64,000 nt of DNA from Mesorhizobium tianshanense (GCF_007830515.1 NZ_VLKT01000034.1:1-64000), one strand, 5' to 3'. Positions 1-8,827 are shown, counted from the first letter of the stretch. Notes: a model not told the origin generated them from the letters alone. Numbers and translations are program-made.

Positions 1-1
1 C

Positions 2-301
2 CTCGACCGTCTACTCGCGCGCATCCGGACCGACCGCCAAAGCTTCCTGAAGATCCTCCAACGCCCGGACATTCCGCTCCACACCAATGGCTCGGAGAAC
101 GATATCCGCAGCGTGGTGACCCGGCGCAAGATCAGCGGCGGAACCCACAGCAACCAGGGCCGTGCCGCCCGCGACACCATGCTCAGCATGATGAAGACCT
201 GCAACAAGCTCGGTGTCAGCTTCTGGGATTATCTCGGCGACCGCCTCGGCATCCCTGGCAGCAAGATCCTACCGCTTCCCGTTCTCCTCGCCGCGCGCTG
301 A
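2..301 (+). CDS. IS66-family transposase, C-terminal part (runs off the window start)
   Basis: The frame is open from the first bases of the window to a stop at 301. The translation contains LHTNGSENDIR followed by KISGGTHSNQGRAARD and KTCNKLGVSFWDYLGDRL, the conserved end of IS66-type DDE transposases. The glutamate in NGSEND is probably the last catalytic acidic residue. Only about 99 residues are visible, so it cannot be said whether the gene is intact upstream. It lies just outside the left attachment-site repeat at 393 and therefore probably belongs to the flank or to another mobile element rather than to the island. The family assignment rests on recalled motif similarity. Confidence 0.7.
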   Translation, partial: LDRLLARIRTDRQSFLKILQRPDIPLHTNGSENDIRSVVTRRKISGGTHSNQGRAARDTMLSMMKTCNKLGVSFWDYLGDRLGIPGSKILPLPVLLAAR

Positions 302-392
302 ACCCCAACAGCAGATCGACGCGCCCAAACGCCGCCGCTTTTGCCCCGGTTACAAGCTATAAAGGTAAGGACCTGAAATTGTTTAATACTTA

Positions 393-408
393 TGGTGCGG
401 TCGAGAAG
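393..408. repeat. Left island attachment core (att), copy of the tRNA-Leu 3' end
   Basis: The 16 bases TGGTGCGGTCGAGAAG are identical to 37867-37882, the 3' end (CCA, acceptor strand and part of the T arm) of the tRNA-Leu gene. Both copies have the same orientation, as expected for the two ends of an element integrated into a tRNA 3' end. The match ends exactly at 16 bases on both sides. Confidence 0.85.
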
Positions 409-466
409 CAACGCCGCACGGCTTGCGGCATTGATTTTACAGCTTTTTTCCAAGGCGCCGCAGCGA

Positions 467-502
467 TTTGTATCACAGTTTGTATCTCAGTCCGTATCGC
501 AC
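467..502 (+). repeat. Three tandem 12-bp repeats, candidate integrase arm sites (left)
   Basis: Three head-to-tail 12-mers, TTTGTATCACAG, TTTGTATCTCAG and TCCGTATCGCAC, begin 58 bp inside the left att core. The same array in the same orientation occurs at 37743-37778, inside the right core. Paired arrays flanking both cores are typical of the arm-binding sites of tyrosine integrases. The binding role is inferred. Confidence 0.75.
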
Positions 503-550
503 GCGGCGGACCTTATCCACTAGGCAAGTGGCCCTTCTTACGAGGAGCCG

Positions 551-720
551 GTGCGCCGGTTCAAGGTATTCACCGGGTCCGGGCACCGGCGAGAATGGCC
601 GCCTGAGGAGAACGCTCGGATCGTAGCTGAAAGTTGCGAGGCGGGCGGAACGGTTTGCGCTGTCGCGCGCCGATACGCCTTGCCGGGTGACTGGCTTTGG
701 GCCGAAGAAACGGGCGGTCC
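551..720 (+). pseudogene. IS66 accessory protein (TnpA/Transposase_8) N-terminal remnant
   Basis: The translation begins RRFKVFTGSGHRREWPPEENARIVAES and continues GGTVCAVARRYALP, matching the N-terminal helix-turn-helix of the small accessory protein of IS66-type elements. After that the expected run ending in FAWRR is lost and the frame turns into unrelated sequence, so this is a truncated, frameshifted scrap. It lies just inside the island end, close to the IS66 transposase end at 301, and may derive from the same element. Confidence 0.55.
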
Positions 721-760
721 GCTTATGGGTCCTCAGACCATCGATCCGGCCGCAGTTTAG

Positions 761-1083
761 ATCTCACGATGTTGCATTCGACCGATCCTGTGACCATCGC
801 GGCCTCTGCCGAAACGCCAGGGAAGCGAGGGAAGGCAGCGTCAAGTTCGACCCGGAAATGAAGAAGAACGGAGCCATCGCCGCATCGGCGTCTGCCCTCG
901 TGGGTATGGACGAATTCACTCATGCACAATATGGATGGGGATGTGGTCTGCCGTGGCGCTCACATTTTCGCCGGGTCGCTAAGGCAGGCGACGAAGACGT
1001 TCGTTCAATGACGCTGCGCCGGGCGGGTTGGCCTTCCGATTTGACGCCTCCCTGCAAAAGTGTCGATGCCGGGGGAGCTAGTC
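761..1083. other. Stretch without a recognised gene
   Basis: No frame here shows a convincing protein. The open frame that crosses it is only an upstream extension of the membrane-protein frame at about 1230-1919. Confidence 0.5.
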
Positions 1084-1919
1084 ATGACCGACAACAAGCC
1101 GACCACAGACGTTACCAAGGATTGGCAAGCAACGCAGGGCCAGAAGTCCGGAGCCACGCGCCTCCGCCTTTTCGCCGCGCTCTCGTGGATCGTTGCCATT
1201 GGCGGCGAGATCGCCGGGATTGTTTTGTTTACCAGCACAAGTTCGACCACGGAAACCTGCCGCTGCTGATCGGCATTCTGGTCGGGATCGCGATTTTCGC
1301 TATCGCCGGCAACTTGCTTTGGAAGGCGGCCAACAGGCATGATCCGGCCCGCGCATCCGAGACGTTCAGGTTCTTCGTCCAGAACCAGCTCGGCGCGATC
1401 ATCACGCTGATTGCCTTCCTCCCCCTGATTCTCCTGATCTTCACCGACAAAAACATGGATCCGCAGAGCAAGAAGGTTGCCGGCGGCGTCGGTGCTGTGC
1501 TGGCCGTGCTCGCGACAGTGATCGGGGTCAGCTTCCAACCCCCATCGGTCGAGCAGTACACCCAGGACATGAACACGTGCGCGGCCCAGATTAAGGCGGG
1601 GCAGCCGACCACAGCCTGTTCGCCCGAGGTCGCCGCCCAGGCGCAGGAGATCGCCACCGACTCCGCCGCGGTGGCTGCGGCGACGAAGGACGCGGCACAC
1701 CCCGCTGGTCAGGATGTCGTGTACTGGATCGCGCCGGAAAACGGAGCCGCGAAGTCCGAGACGGAGCATGTTTTCCACCTCTGCGCAGCCGTGAGTCCGC
1801 TGAAGGGTAAGACCGTGAATAGCGGCTCCGTGACGGAGGCCTATGCGCAGAACGCCATCCGCATCACGAAGCAGATCGATATGGAACAGAAGCAGTGCGG
1901 GTTCACCGGCTCGCAATGA
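1084..1919 (+). pseudogene. Conserved hypothetical membrane protein with one frameshift
   Basis: An ATG at 1084, preceded by a GGGGGAG ribosome-binding site, opens a frame starting MTDNKPTTDVTKDW that runs into a first hydrophobic segment (FAALSWIVAIGGEIAGIVLF). The rest of the protein is in another frame from about 1228: HKFDHGNLPLLIGILVGIAIF, then two more hydrophobic stretches, then a soluble C-terminal half with repeated cysteines (NTCAAQ, TTACSPE, HLCAAV, KQCGF). Joined, the two pieces give about 278 residues with three or four membrane segments. The break falls in the T-rich run at 1222-1231, where a one-base change restores the frame. It could be a real mutation or a sequence error. 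I recognise similar proteins in rhizobia but no function is known to me. Confidence 0.6.
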
Positions 1920-1949
1920 ACCTGCCCGCGTTCCATCGCGCCTGTTGGT

Positions 1950-2379
1950 CTATATCGGCTCCGAAGCAACGGCAACGCCGGGACCGTTCGGCTGGGCATG
2001 ATTGTCCAACTGCAAACATTCCGCCATGGGCAATGGCTGGCCCGAGCGCTTCGAATAGGTCAATGATGTGCGCAATGCAGTGCTTGCGTGAAAACTCCAA
2101 TAATCGGCGGCTGAATCGCCCTCGTTGACAGCGGCAGAGGAGTTCCGCCGCTTCGCGCAGCGCGGCGCTGATGCGATTGACATTGGGTACGATCGTGCGG
2201 GCCATCGCCGCCTCTGCCACTTGGCCGTGGTCCATGAAACCGTTCTGCAGATCGACGATGATGTGCGCAGTCTGGCGCGGATTGAGGCGGTCGAAAACGG
2301 CGACGCCGCCCCGGTAGCGCGAAGCTCGTTCACGGACCGCGTCGTCTGCATTTGGCGCAAACGCTTCTAACAACTCCAC
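1950..2379 (-). pseudogene. Cysteine hydrolase (isochorismatase) family, decayed
   Basis: Reading the minus strand from about 2379, the frame contains NPRQTAHIIVDLQNGFMDHG and ARTIVPNVNRISAALREAAELL. This is the N-terminal third of an isochorismatase-like hydrolase, including the catalytic aspartate in the IVDLQNGF motif. After about residue 80 the reading shifts to a second frame with VNEGDSAADYWSFHAST, and the lysine and cysteine regions expected downstream cannot be recovered in one frame. The gene is therefore frameshifted and truncated. It lies tail-to-tail with the membrane-protein pseudogene ending at 1919. Confidence 0.6.
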
Positions 2380-2726
2380 GCTGCCGATGTCCGCTTTCGT
2401 GCAAGAGCGAAATAGCTACGAATGACTAAAATGCTGAAGGGTTTCGGGTGCCGCCATTCGCCGTTCAAGAGACAAAAGTATCCTTCGGTGAACCCACGAC
2501 ATCTACGAGCAGCACGGAGTGGCCCTTCTCCCGCCGCTCTGGAGCGAGGACGAGGTATTGACCCGGCGGCGCTGGCTGCCGCCGCAACGCTGATGAATTC
2601 AAAGGAGTGGTGCGGCCGCTCCTACCCGATGAATAATCAGAGGGATGCCGATTAGAATGTCTGCCTTGGCCCGCCCCCCTACATTCTATGCGTTGCTGGC
2701 GCCGTTGTGAGCGACGCCAGCTCGGG
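2380..2726. other. Intergenic, nothing recognised
   Basis: This stretch lies between the isochorismatase pseudogene and the 3' end of the peptide-binding protein gene. I see no gene, clear terminator or repeat in it. Confidence 0.5.
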
Positions 2727-4241
2727 TCAGTTCTTGACTGTGTCTTCGAGGAAGAAGCGGCCAAGTGGGTTCTGGTCGAAGTTCTCGATGTTGCTGCGCG
2801 AAACATTGATGTAGGGGCTGTAGTAGAGGTCGATCCAGTGGACGTCGTCCTTGGCCATCTTCTGGATGTCGATATACATCGCCTCGCGCTTCGCCGGATC
2901 CATCTCGATGCGGGCTGCCGTGACGAGGTCCTTCACCTTGTCGTTCTTGTAGCGCGTCATGTAGTTCATGTTGGTGTCGTGCCCGACGACGAAGGTGGTC
3001 TTCTGATCCGGATCGAGAATATCGTTCGTCCAGTAGTTGACGCCAACGTCGTAGTCGCCAGCGACCAGCATGTCCCATTCCTGGCTGGGGTCGACTTTCT
3101 GGATGTTGACGGTGATGCCTGCCTTGGCCAACTGCTGCTGCAAAAGGACAGCGGTCTGTTCGACGATCTCGTCGCCGGCACGCACCACATAGTTCAGCGC
3201 GAGGTCGGAGGCGCCTGCGTCGGCCAGCATCTGCTTGGCCTTTTCAGGATCAAATGGACGCTGCAGATTTTCGGCGTAGTGATACAGTGCGCCCTTCGGG
3301 ATGAAGGAATTGGCGACCTCCCCCAAGCCGAAGGTGACGGTGTCGACAATTGCCTGCTTGTCGATTGCCATATCCAGCGCCTGGCGGACTTCCTTCTTTG
3401 CCAGCGCGCCCTTTTCGTGATTGATGAGCAGATGGTCCTCGCGCGTCGACGGATCCATGTGGACGACGAGGTTCGAATCCTTCTTCAACTCCGCGACGCG
3501 CGAGAACGGCACGAAGATCGCGGCATCGAGCTGGCCGGCTTGCACGTTGAGCATGCGGGTGTTGTCATCCGGCACAGAGATCCACTCGACGCCATCGAGC
3601 TTGACACGGTCGGCTTCCCAAAAGTTCGGGTTCTTTTCCAGTATTACGCGGTCGCCGCGCCGCCATTCCTTGACCGTGAACGCGCCGGAGGCGACGGGGC
3701 TTTCAGCATAGGTATCAGGTCCGAGCGTCTCCATACCCTTTTGCGAGATGATGGATGCACCAGGCATTGCCAGCGTCGACAGGAAAGGCGCCGACGGTGT
3801 CTTCAGCTTGATCACCAGAGTGCGATCGTCGCTCGCCACGGCAGTGTCGATGACCTTGTAGGAATCGCTCCACAGCGAGCCCTCGTCGTCGCGGATGCGC
3901 AACAGGCTGAAAGCGGCATCGCCTGCCGTGAGCGGCGATCCGTCGGAAAACTTCGCCTCGCGCAGCTTCAGCGTGTAGGTTAGCCCGTCCTCCGAAACGG
4001 TCCAGCTTTCGGCGAGGCCGGGCTCCAGCTTGGAGGCGCTCTTATCGACGCGGACAAGCACGTCATAGACGTTCGAGAAGACCCAGAAGTCGATGTTCTG
4101 CGCCGTCTTGATCGGGTCGAAGGTGGTCGAGTCCTCACGTCGACCGATGGTAAGCACGCCCGCCGCTTCGGCGAGGCCGGCACCGATGGACAGGCTGGTT
4201 ATGACGGTGACCAGGCCGATTTTCATCCATTTCTTCAACAT
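2727..4241 (-). CDS. Peptide ABC transporter, periplasmic substrate-binding protein
   Basis: The 504-residue product begins with a lysine-containing N-terminus and hydrophobic signal peptide ending near AEAAG. It continues as a family 5 solute-binding protein (DppA/OppA type): LTIGRREDSTTFDPIKTAQN, then LVIKLKTPSAPFL, then FDPEKAKQMLADAG. Length and layout fit dipeptide/oligopeptide-binding proteins. It should capture a peptide-like ligand in the periplasm and deliver it to the membrane complex encoded just upstream. It is the last gene of a probable operon: hydrolase, permease B, permease C, fused ATPase, binding protein. The ligand cannot be read from sequence. The setting beside a LuxR solo and two iminopeptidase genes suggests a signal-like small peptide or amide. 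Confidence 0.9.
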   Translation of the reverse strand: MLKKWMKIGLVTVITSLSIGAGLAEAAGVLTIGRREDSTTFDPIKTAQNIDFWVFSNVYDVLVRVDKSASKLEPGLAESWTVSEDGLTYTLKLREAKFSDGSPLTAGDAAFSLLRIRDDEGSLWSDSYKVIDTAVASDDRTLVIKLKTPSAPFLSTLAMPGASIISQKGMETLGPDTYAESPVASGAFTVKEWRRGDRVILEKNPNFWEADRVKLDGVEWISVPDDNTRMLNVQAGQLDAAIFVPFSRVAELKKDSNLVVHMDPSTREDHLLINHEKGALAKKEVRQALDMAIDKQAIVDTVTFGLGEVANSFIPKGALYHYAENLQRPFDPEKAKQMLADAGASDLALNYVVRAGDEIVEQTAVLLQQQLAKAGITVNIQKVDPSQEWDMLVAGDYDVGVNYWTNDILDPDQKTTFVVGHDTNMNYMTRYKNDKVKDLVTAARIEMDPAKREAMYIDIQKMAKDDVHWIDLYYSPYINVSRSNIENFDQNPLGRFFLEDTVKN

Positions 4242-4261
4242 GTGTGTTCCCTTCTTTTTTG

Positions 4262-5980
4262 CTACCAGTTGAATGCTGCTGACGGTTGATCGGACACGCG
4301 ACCCGATCCGGTCTCGGCGACACTTGGCGAAAGGAGATCCGCGCGCAGGGGCTTATCCGGATCGATATCGGGGATCGCGCGGATCAAGGAAGCGGTGTAG
4401 GCATGCTGGGGTCGCGCAAAGACATCGGCGCAGCGCCCTTCCTCGACGATCTCGCCGCGATACATTACCACGACCCGCTCGCACAGATTGCGAACGATCG
4501 CGAGATCGTGCGCGATGAACAGCAGCGTCAGCGACATCCTGGCCGTCAGCGCACGAAACAGATCGATGATCTGAGCCTGGATGGTAACGTCGAGAGCGGC
4601 CACACATTCGTCGGCGATGATCATGCGCGGCTCGACTGCGAGCGCCCGTGCAATGCCGGCACGCTGGCACTGGCCGCCGCTCATGCTGCGCGGCTTGCGG
4701 TCGGCGAATTCTCGTTCCAACCCGACCAGGTCGAGCAACTCGCCTATGCGCGCCGGTATGTCCGCTACTGCCTTGCCGTGGACGCGCAGCACCTCGGCCA
4801 CCATTTCGCCTATGGTCAGCCGCGGGTTCAGTGCGTTGAACGGATCCTGGAACACCATTGCGGCTTCGCTCCGCAGTTTTTGCAGCGCCTTGGCACGGTT
4901 TTGGCCGAGATCGGCCCCATCGAAACTGATGTGGCCGGACGATAGCGGCGCCAGGCCGAGAATCGCGCGGGCAAGTGTGCTCTTGCCGCTGCCGGATTCG
5001 CCGACAATGCCGACTGTCTCTCCGGGCATGATGCGCAGGCTGACGCCCTTGACGGCCGAAATCGTCTTCGGGCCGGCAGCGAACAGGCCGGCGCCGCTGG
5101 GGAAGCGGACGTGCAGGTCGTCGATCTCCAGCAATGGCCTGAGCGCCGGTGCGGGCTGCGCGATCGCTGCGGTCGCCACACCTTCGCCGGGCATGGACGG
5201 ATGGCTTTCGATCAACGCCTTGGTGTAGGGATGCTGCGGCGCAGCCAGCAGCGAGCGCTTGTCGCCCTGTTCCACCAGTTCGCCATTCCGCATCACGGCG
5301 ATGCGATCGCAGGTTTGCGCCACGACGCCGAGGTCGTGGCTGATCAGGATGACCGTCAGGCCGCGCCGGTCGCGAATGTCGAGCAGCAGCCGCAGGATCT
5401 GTGCCTGAATCGTGACGTCGAGGGCGGTGGTCGGTTCGTCGGCGATCAGAATCTTCGGATTGCTAGACAATGCGACGCCGATCATCGCGCGCTGGCGCAT
5501 GCCGCCGGAGAATTCGTGCGGATAGCCATTGTACTGGCGATTTGGGTCAGCAAAGCCGACCTGCGCCAGGATCTCGACGGCGGCAGCGCGGGCGGCGCGC
5601 TGGCTAAGGCCCTGGTGGTAGCGGATGCCTTCTGCGATCTGGTCGCCGACACGCATAACCGGATCGAGATGGCTGGTCGGGTTCTGGAAGATCATGCCGA
5701 TCTCGCCGCCGCGTACTTTCAGCATTTCGCGCTCGTCGGCAGTGACAAGATCGCGGCCTTCGAGAAAGACGGCGCCGCCGGTGATTCGGAGCTTCGGCGA
5801 CGGCAGCAGCCGAATCAAAGCACGGCACAACAGACTCTTGCCCGAACCGCTCTCGCCAACCAGGCCCAACACGTCGCCAGCGCCGAGATCGAGCGAAATC
5901 CGGTCGAGCAGAACGCGAGGCCCTGCGCCATCCTGCACGGCGACGGTGAGGTCGTGGACGCAGAGCAGCGGCGCACTCAT
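4262..5980 (-). CDS. Peptide ABC transporter, fused double ATP-binding protein
   Basis: The 572 residues hold two complete nucleotide-binding domains of the DppD/DppF (OppD/OppF) type in one chain. The first has Walker A GESGSGKS, signature FSGGMRQR and Walker B ILIADEPTTALD. The second has Walker A GESGSGKST, signature MSGGQCQR and Walker B MIIADECVAALD, where cysteine replaces the usual proline after DE. It powers uptake through the two permeases. The start overlaps the stop of the preceding permease gene by four bases (ATGA), indicating translational coupling. Fused ATPases of this kind are common in rhizobial peptide importers. Confidence 0.92.
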   Translation of the reverse strand: MSAPLLCVHDLTVAVQDGAGPRVLLDRISLDLGAGDVLGLVGESGSGKSLLCRALIRLLPSPKLRITGGAVFLEGRDLVTADEREMLKVRGGEIGMIFQNPTSHLDPVMRVGDQIAEGIRYHQGLSQRAARAAAVEILAQVGFADPNRQYNGYPHEFSGGMRQRAMIGVALSSNPKILIADEPTTALDVTIQAQILRLLLDIRDRRGLTVILISHDLGVVAQTCDRIAVMRNGELVEQGDKRSLLAAPQHPYTKALIESHPSMPGEGVATAAIAQPAPALRPLLEIDDLHVRFPSGAGLFAAGPKTISAVKGVSLRIMPGETVGIVGESGSGKSTLARAILGLAPLSSGHISFDGADLGQNRAKALQKLRSEAAMVFQDPFNALNPRLTIGEMVAEVLRVHGKAVADIPARIGELLDLVGLEREFADRKPRSMSGGQCQRAGIARALAVEPRMIIADECVAALDVTIQAQIIDLFRALTARMSLTLLFIAHDLAIVRNLCERVVVMYRGEIVEEGRCADVFARPQHAYTASLIRAIPDIDPDKPLRADLLSPSVAETGSGRVSDQPSAAFNW

Positions 5981-6828
5981 TCATGCACGCCCATCAGGTC
6001 AGCCAACGCGTCGCCCAGCAGGCTGAAGCCGAATGCCAACAGCACGATGGAAAGGCCGGGGAACAAAGTGATCCACCAGGCCGTGGAGATGAATGATTGC
6101 CCGTCAGCGACCATGACGCCCCATTCGGCGAGGGGCGGCTGCACACCAAGCCCGAGATAGCTGATTGCAGCGCCGTTGAGCAGCACCAGCACCGCGTCAG
6201 ACATGACAAAGACAAGCGAGCCTGCCGCCGCATTGGGCAGCAAATGGCGGAACATGACGCGGCTGCGGCTGAAGCCGAGGCTGATAGCGGCGACGGCGTA
6301 GTCGCTGTTCTTCAGCACCAGGATCTGCGCGCGGACGAGCCGAGCATAGGATACCCAGCCCACCAGCGCCATGGCGATATAGAAACTGCCAAGGCCCGGG
6401 CCCAGAATGGCGATGATCGACAACATCAGGACGAGGAATGGGAAGGCAAGTACGACGTCGACCACTCTCATGAAGATGACATCGACAATGCCGCCGAAGA
6501 AGCCGGCGATGGTTCCCAACGTGGTGCCTATGATGAAAGGGAATACCACGCCGATCACCGCGATCTGCAGGTCGATGCGCGCACCCCAGATGACGCGGGA
6601 AAGAATGTCGCGGCCGAAATTGTCGGTGCCCAGCGGGTGCGCCGGCGAGGGAGCATGCAGCCGCGCTGCGGCATCCTGGAAGATCGGGTCGTACGGCGCG
6701 ATGAAGGGTGCAAACACCGCCAGCACGAGGAACAGGCCGAGCACGGCCATTCCGGCGGCGAGCGTGCCTCGTCCGCCGAACAGCCGGCGCCATGACAACG
6801 GAAACGAGAGCGCCGATTGCCGGATCAC
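5977..6828 (-). CDS. Peptide ABC transporter permease (DppC type)
   Basis: Start chosen as GTG at 6828, because it overlaps the stop of the upstream permease by four bases (GTGA). The open frame runs further upstream, but that part only shadows the neighbouring gene. The 283-residue protein has an N-terminal membrane anchor (GMAVLGLFLVLAVFAPFIAPYDP), the DppC hallmark HPLGTDNFGRDILSRVIWGARI, and the permease EAA-type loop around ISLGFSRSRVMFRHLLPNA. It forms half of the translocation channel with the permease encoded at 6825-7763. Confidence 0.9.
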   Translation of the reverse strand: MIRQSALSFPLSWRRLFGGRGTLAAGMAVLGLFLVLAVFAPFIAPYDPIFQDAAARLHAPSPAHPLGTDNFGRDILSRVIWGARIDLQIAVIGVVFPFIIGTTLGTIAGFFGGIVDVIFMRVVDVVLAFPFLVLMLSIIAILGPGLGSFYIAMALVGWVSYARLVRAQILVLKNSDYAVAAISLGFSRSRVMFRHLLPNAAAGSLVFVMSDAVLVLLNGAAISYLGLGVQPPLAEWGVMVADGQSFISTAWWITLFPGLSIVLLAFGFSLLGDALADLMGVHE

Positions 6829-7763
6829 AGCTTCACCCGCGGATCGAGGGCGACCGTGATGATGTCGGCCAGGAAGTTCACCAGCACCGTCGCGCAGGCG
6901 AACACCATGGCGACGCCCTGCACGACCATGTAATCGCGCGAGAATATCGCGCGCACCAGCAATTGCCCCAAGCCTGGCAGCGCGAAGACGCTCTCGACCA
7001 CCACCGTTCCGCCGATCAGCCAGCCGATGTTCACGGCGAGAAGATTGACCGTCGGCACCAGCGAGTTGGGCAGCACATGACGCCAGAACACGATACTCTC
7101 CGGCATGCCGCGCGCTCGCGCCGCGGTGGCGACGTCGGATTCGAGCGCCTGTACCATCGCCGCGCGAAGGCTGCGGGTCAGGACTGCAGAGAGCGACAAG
7201 GCGACCGTTAGGCTGGGCAAAGCGAGATGGTAGAGTTTGTCGGTGAGGCTGCCGCCGTAACCAGACACGGGAAAGATGCCGAGCCTGACGCTGAACAGGA
7301 TGATCAACATCAACGCCAGCCAGAACGGCGGAAAGCCGATGCCGAGCGTGGAGACGATGCGTACGGCGTGATCGGGGAGGCGTGTCCGGTGCCGCGCCGC
7401 GAGTGCCGCCAGCGGCACGGCAATCAGGATCGACTGCGCCACGCTCGATAGCACGAGCGCAAGAGTCGGTTCCAGCCGCGTCGCGATCAGCCGCAGCACG
7501 TCGATCTTGTAGAGGATCGACTTGCCCATCTCGCCCTGGCCGAGATTGCCAATGAAGTAGAAGTACTGCACCCAAAGCGGCTCATCGAGGCCATATTGAG
7601 CGCGAATGTTGGCGATGGCCGCCGGAGTGGCGCGTGAGCCGAGCAGGACGCGTGCAGGATCGCCGGGGATGAGGCGGACGAGCACGAAGGTGATGATGCT
7701 GATGCCTAGCAGCACCGGCAGGAATTGGAGGGGGCGGTAGAGAACGAACCTATACCGGTGCAT
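6825..7763 (-). CDS. Peptide ABC transporter permease (DppB type)
   Basis: The 312-residue product starts MHRYRFVLYRPLQFLPVLLGISIITF, the typical N-terminal membrane segment of DppB/OppB permeases, followed by LVRLIPGDPAR and a C-terminal EAA loop (ARARGMPESIVFWRHVLPNSLVPTV). It has about six membrane segments. The gene follows the iminopeptidase-like gene with 42 bp between them and no visible promoter, and overlaps the next permease by four bases, so the hydrolase and importer are probably co-transcribed. Confidence 0.9.
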   Translation of the reverse strand: MHRYRFVLYRPLQFLPVLLGISIITFVLVRLIPGDPARVLLGSRATPAAIANIRAQYGLDEPLWVQYFYFIGNLGQGEMGKSILYKIDVLRLIATRLEPTLALVLSSVAQSILIAVPLAALAARHRTRLPDHAVRIVSTLGIGFPPFWLALMLIILFSVRLGIFPVSGYGGSLTDKLYHLALPSLTVALSLSAVLTRSLRAAMVQALESDVATAARARGMPESIVFWRHVLPNSLVPTVNLLAVNIGWLIGGTVVVESVFALPGLGQLLVRAIFSRDYMVVQGVAMVFACATVLVNFLADIITVALDPRVKL

Positions 7764-7805
7764 GGCTGCTCGAGGCTCTCCTGCGCAAGTCGCGAGGCAG
7801 CGATT

Positions 7806-8705
7806 TCAGATACATCGGCCGGTCCTGTGCCTCGACAGGAATTCGGTCAGAATAGGATAATACACCTCCGGGTTCTCGTAGAAAGGCATGTGGCTGGCGT
7901 TTGCGATGATCCTGAGCTCGGCATTGGGCAGGCCCTGTTTCATGCGCAGGCCGCAGGCGGGCGTCAGTTCGTCATATTCGCCATGCGTGATCAGCACCGG
8001 AACGGTGATCTTGGGCAGGTCGGGCACCCGGTTCCAGTCCTTCAGGTTGCCGACGTAGAGAAATTCATTGGGACCTTGCATGGTGGCGTAGGGACCCATG
8101 TTCCAATCGTCGAGCGATCGCCGCACCGGCGCCGGCCAGTCGGGCAACCGGCAGACATGGCGGTAATTGAGAATGGTCACGGCGGCAGCGTATTCGGGAT
8201 GGTCAAACGTGCCCTGCGCCTCGTGCTTCTGCATCATCGCCACCGTTTCAGAGCCGAGCGCGGCGCGTAGCCGCTCCAGCTCGACGATCAGATGCGGCAT
8301 GTCCGCGACCGTGTCCTCGAGAATGAGCGTGCGCAGATTGTCGTGATAGCTCAGCGCATATTCGATCGCCAACCAGCCGCCCCAGGAGTGGCCGAGCATA
8401 TGAACCCTGCCAAGGCCGAGCGCCTTGCGCACGGTTTCGGTCTCCTCGACATAGCGGCTGATCGTCCATAGCGTGGCGTCCTCGGGTCTTTCCGATGCGC
8501 CGGTGCCGAGCTGATCGAAGGCCACGACGCGATAACCCTGATCCACCAGGCACGAATGCGACTCGCGCAGATAGTCGCACGGCAAGCCGGGCCCGCCGTT
8601 CAGGCAAAACACGGTTTCGCTTCCGCTGCCGAAGCTGTAGGCGACCACGCGAAAACCGTCGACGGTCACTTCAATGCGGTCGTCCGGCGTCATCTCGCGC
8701 CACAT
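7806..8705 (-). CDS. pip: Alpha/beta hydrolase, proline iminopeptidase-like (first copy)
   Basis: The 299-residue protein is a serine hydrolase of the prolyl aminopeptidase family. It shows the oxyanion motif NGGPGLPCDY, nucleophile elbow GHSWGGWLA, the acid region HGEYDELTP and the catalytic histidine in ASHMPFYENP. There is no signal peptide, so it should act in the cytoplasm on imported peptides or amides. The ATG at 8705 is supported by AGGAG about eight bases upstream. It leads the peptide-importer operon and is transcribed divergently from the LuxR-family gene at 8828. A perfect palindrome lies 22 bp upstream of its start and a lux-box-like site about 75 bp upstream. Genes of this family are the usual neighbours and targets of plant-responsive LuxR solos. 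True substrate unknown. Confidence 0.85.
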   Translation of the reverse strand: MWREMTPDDRIEVTVDGFRVVAYSFGSGSETVFCLNGGPGLPCDYLRESHSCLVDQGYRVVAFDQLGTGASERPEDATLWTISRYVEETETVRKALGLGRVHMLGHSWGGWLAIEYALSYHDNLRTLILEDTVADMPHLIVELERLRAALGSETVAMMQKHEAQGTFDHPEYAAAVTILNYRHVCRLPDWPAPVRRSLDDWNMGPYATMQGPNEFLYVGNLKDWNRVPDLPKITVPVLITHGEYDELTPACGLRMKQGLPNAELRIIANASHMPFYENPEVYYPILTEFLSRHRTGRCI

Positions 8706-8726
8706 GCCGGGTGCTCCTGGCGAATT

Positions 8727-8743
8727 TGCTCAATATTTGAGCA
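8727..8743. promoter_or_regulatory. Perfect palindrome TGCTCAA-TAT-TTGAGCA upstream of pip
   Basis: Seven-base arms with a three-base centre, 22 bp upstream of the hydrolase start codon and in the divergent control region shared with the LuxR-family gene. It differs from the lux-box-like sites at 8780 and 9622, so it may bind another regulator. Function inferred from symmetry and position only. Confidence 0.5.
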
Positions 8744-8779
8744 TGATTAAATTTTAGCGGAATGGCGGGTCTACGACAG

Positions 8780-8795
8780 CTATAAGAAGTGATAG
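8780..8795. promoter_or_regulatory. Lux-box-like site upstream of the LuxR solo gene
   Basis: CTATAAGAAGTGATAG matches the perfect palindrome CTATCAGTTGTGATAG at 9622-9637 in 13 of 16 positions. It lies between the divergent hydrolase and luxR genes, 33 bp before the luxR ATG. A shared dyad in front of each transcription unit suggests one regulator, most simply the LuxR solo itself. Confidence 0.6.
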
Positions 8796-8827
8796 GTTCG
8801 TTCGGTTCTGGATTGTTGGAGCGGAGC

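Noticed and set aside
687..1919. A 410-codon plus-strand frame as one gene
   Set aside because: Only the part after about 1230 matches the membrane protein. The true N-terminus with a ribosome-binding site is in another frame from 1084.
2688..3983. Long plus-strand frame opposite the peptide-binding protein
   Set aside because: It is antisense to a clear gene, with no motif and skewed composition.
5977..7575. A 532-codon frame for the permease
   Set aside because: The first half only mirrors the other permease. The GTG at 6828 overlaps its stop and starts a normal DppC-type protein.
8789..8827. Upstream start at 8789 for the LuxR-family protein
   Set aside because: It overlaps the lux-box-like site and lacks a ribosome-binding site. 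ATG 8828 has one and fits the family length.
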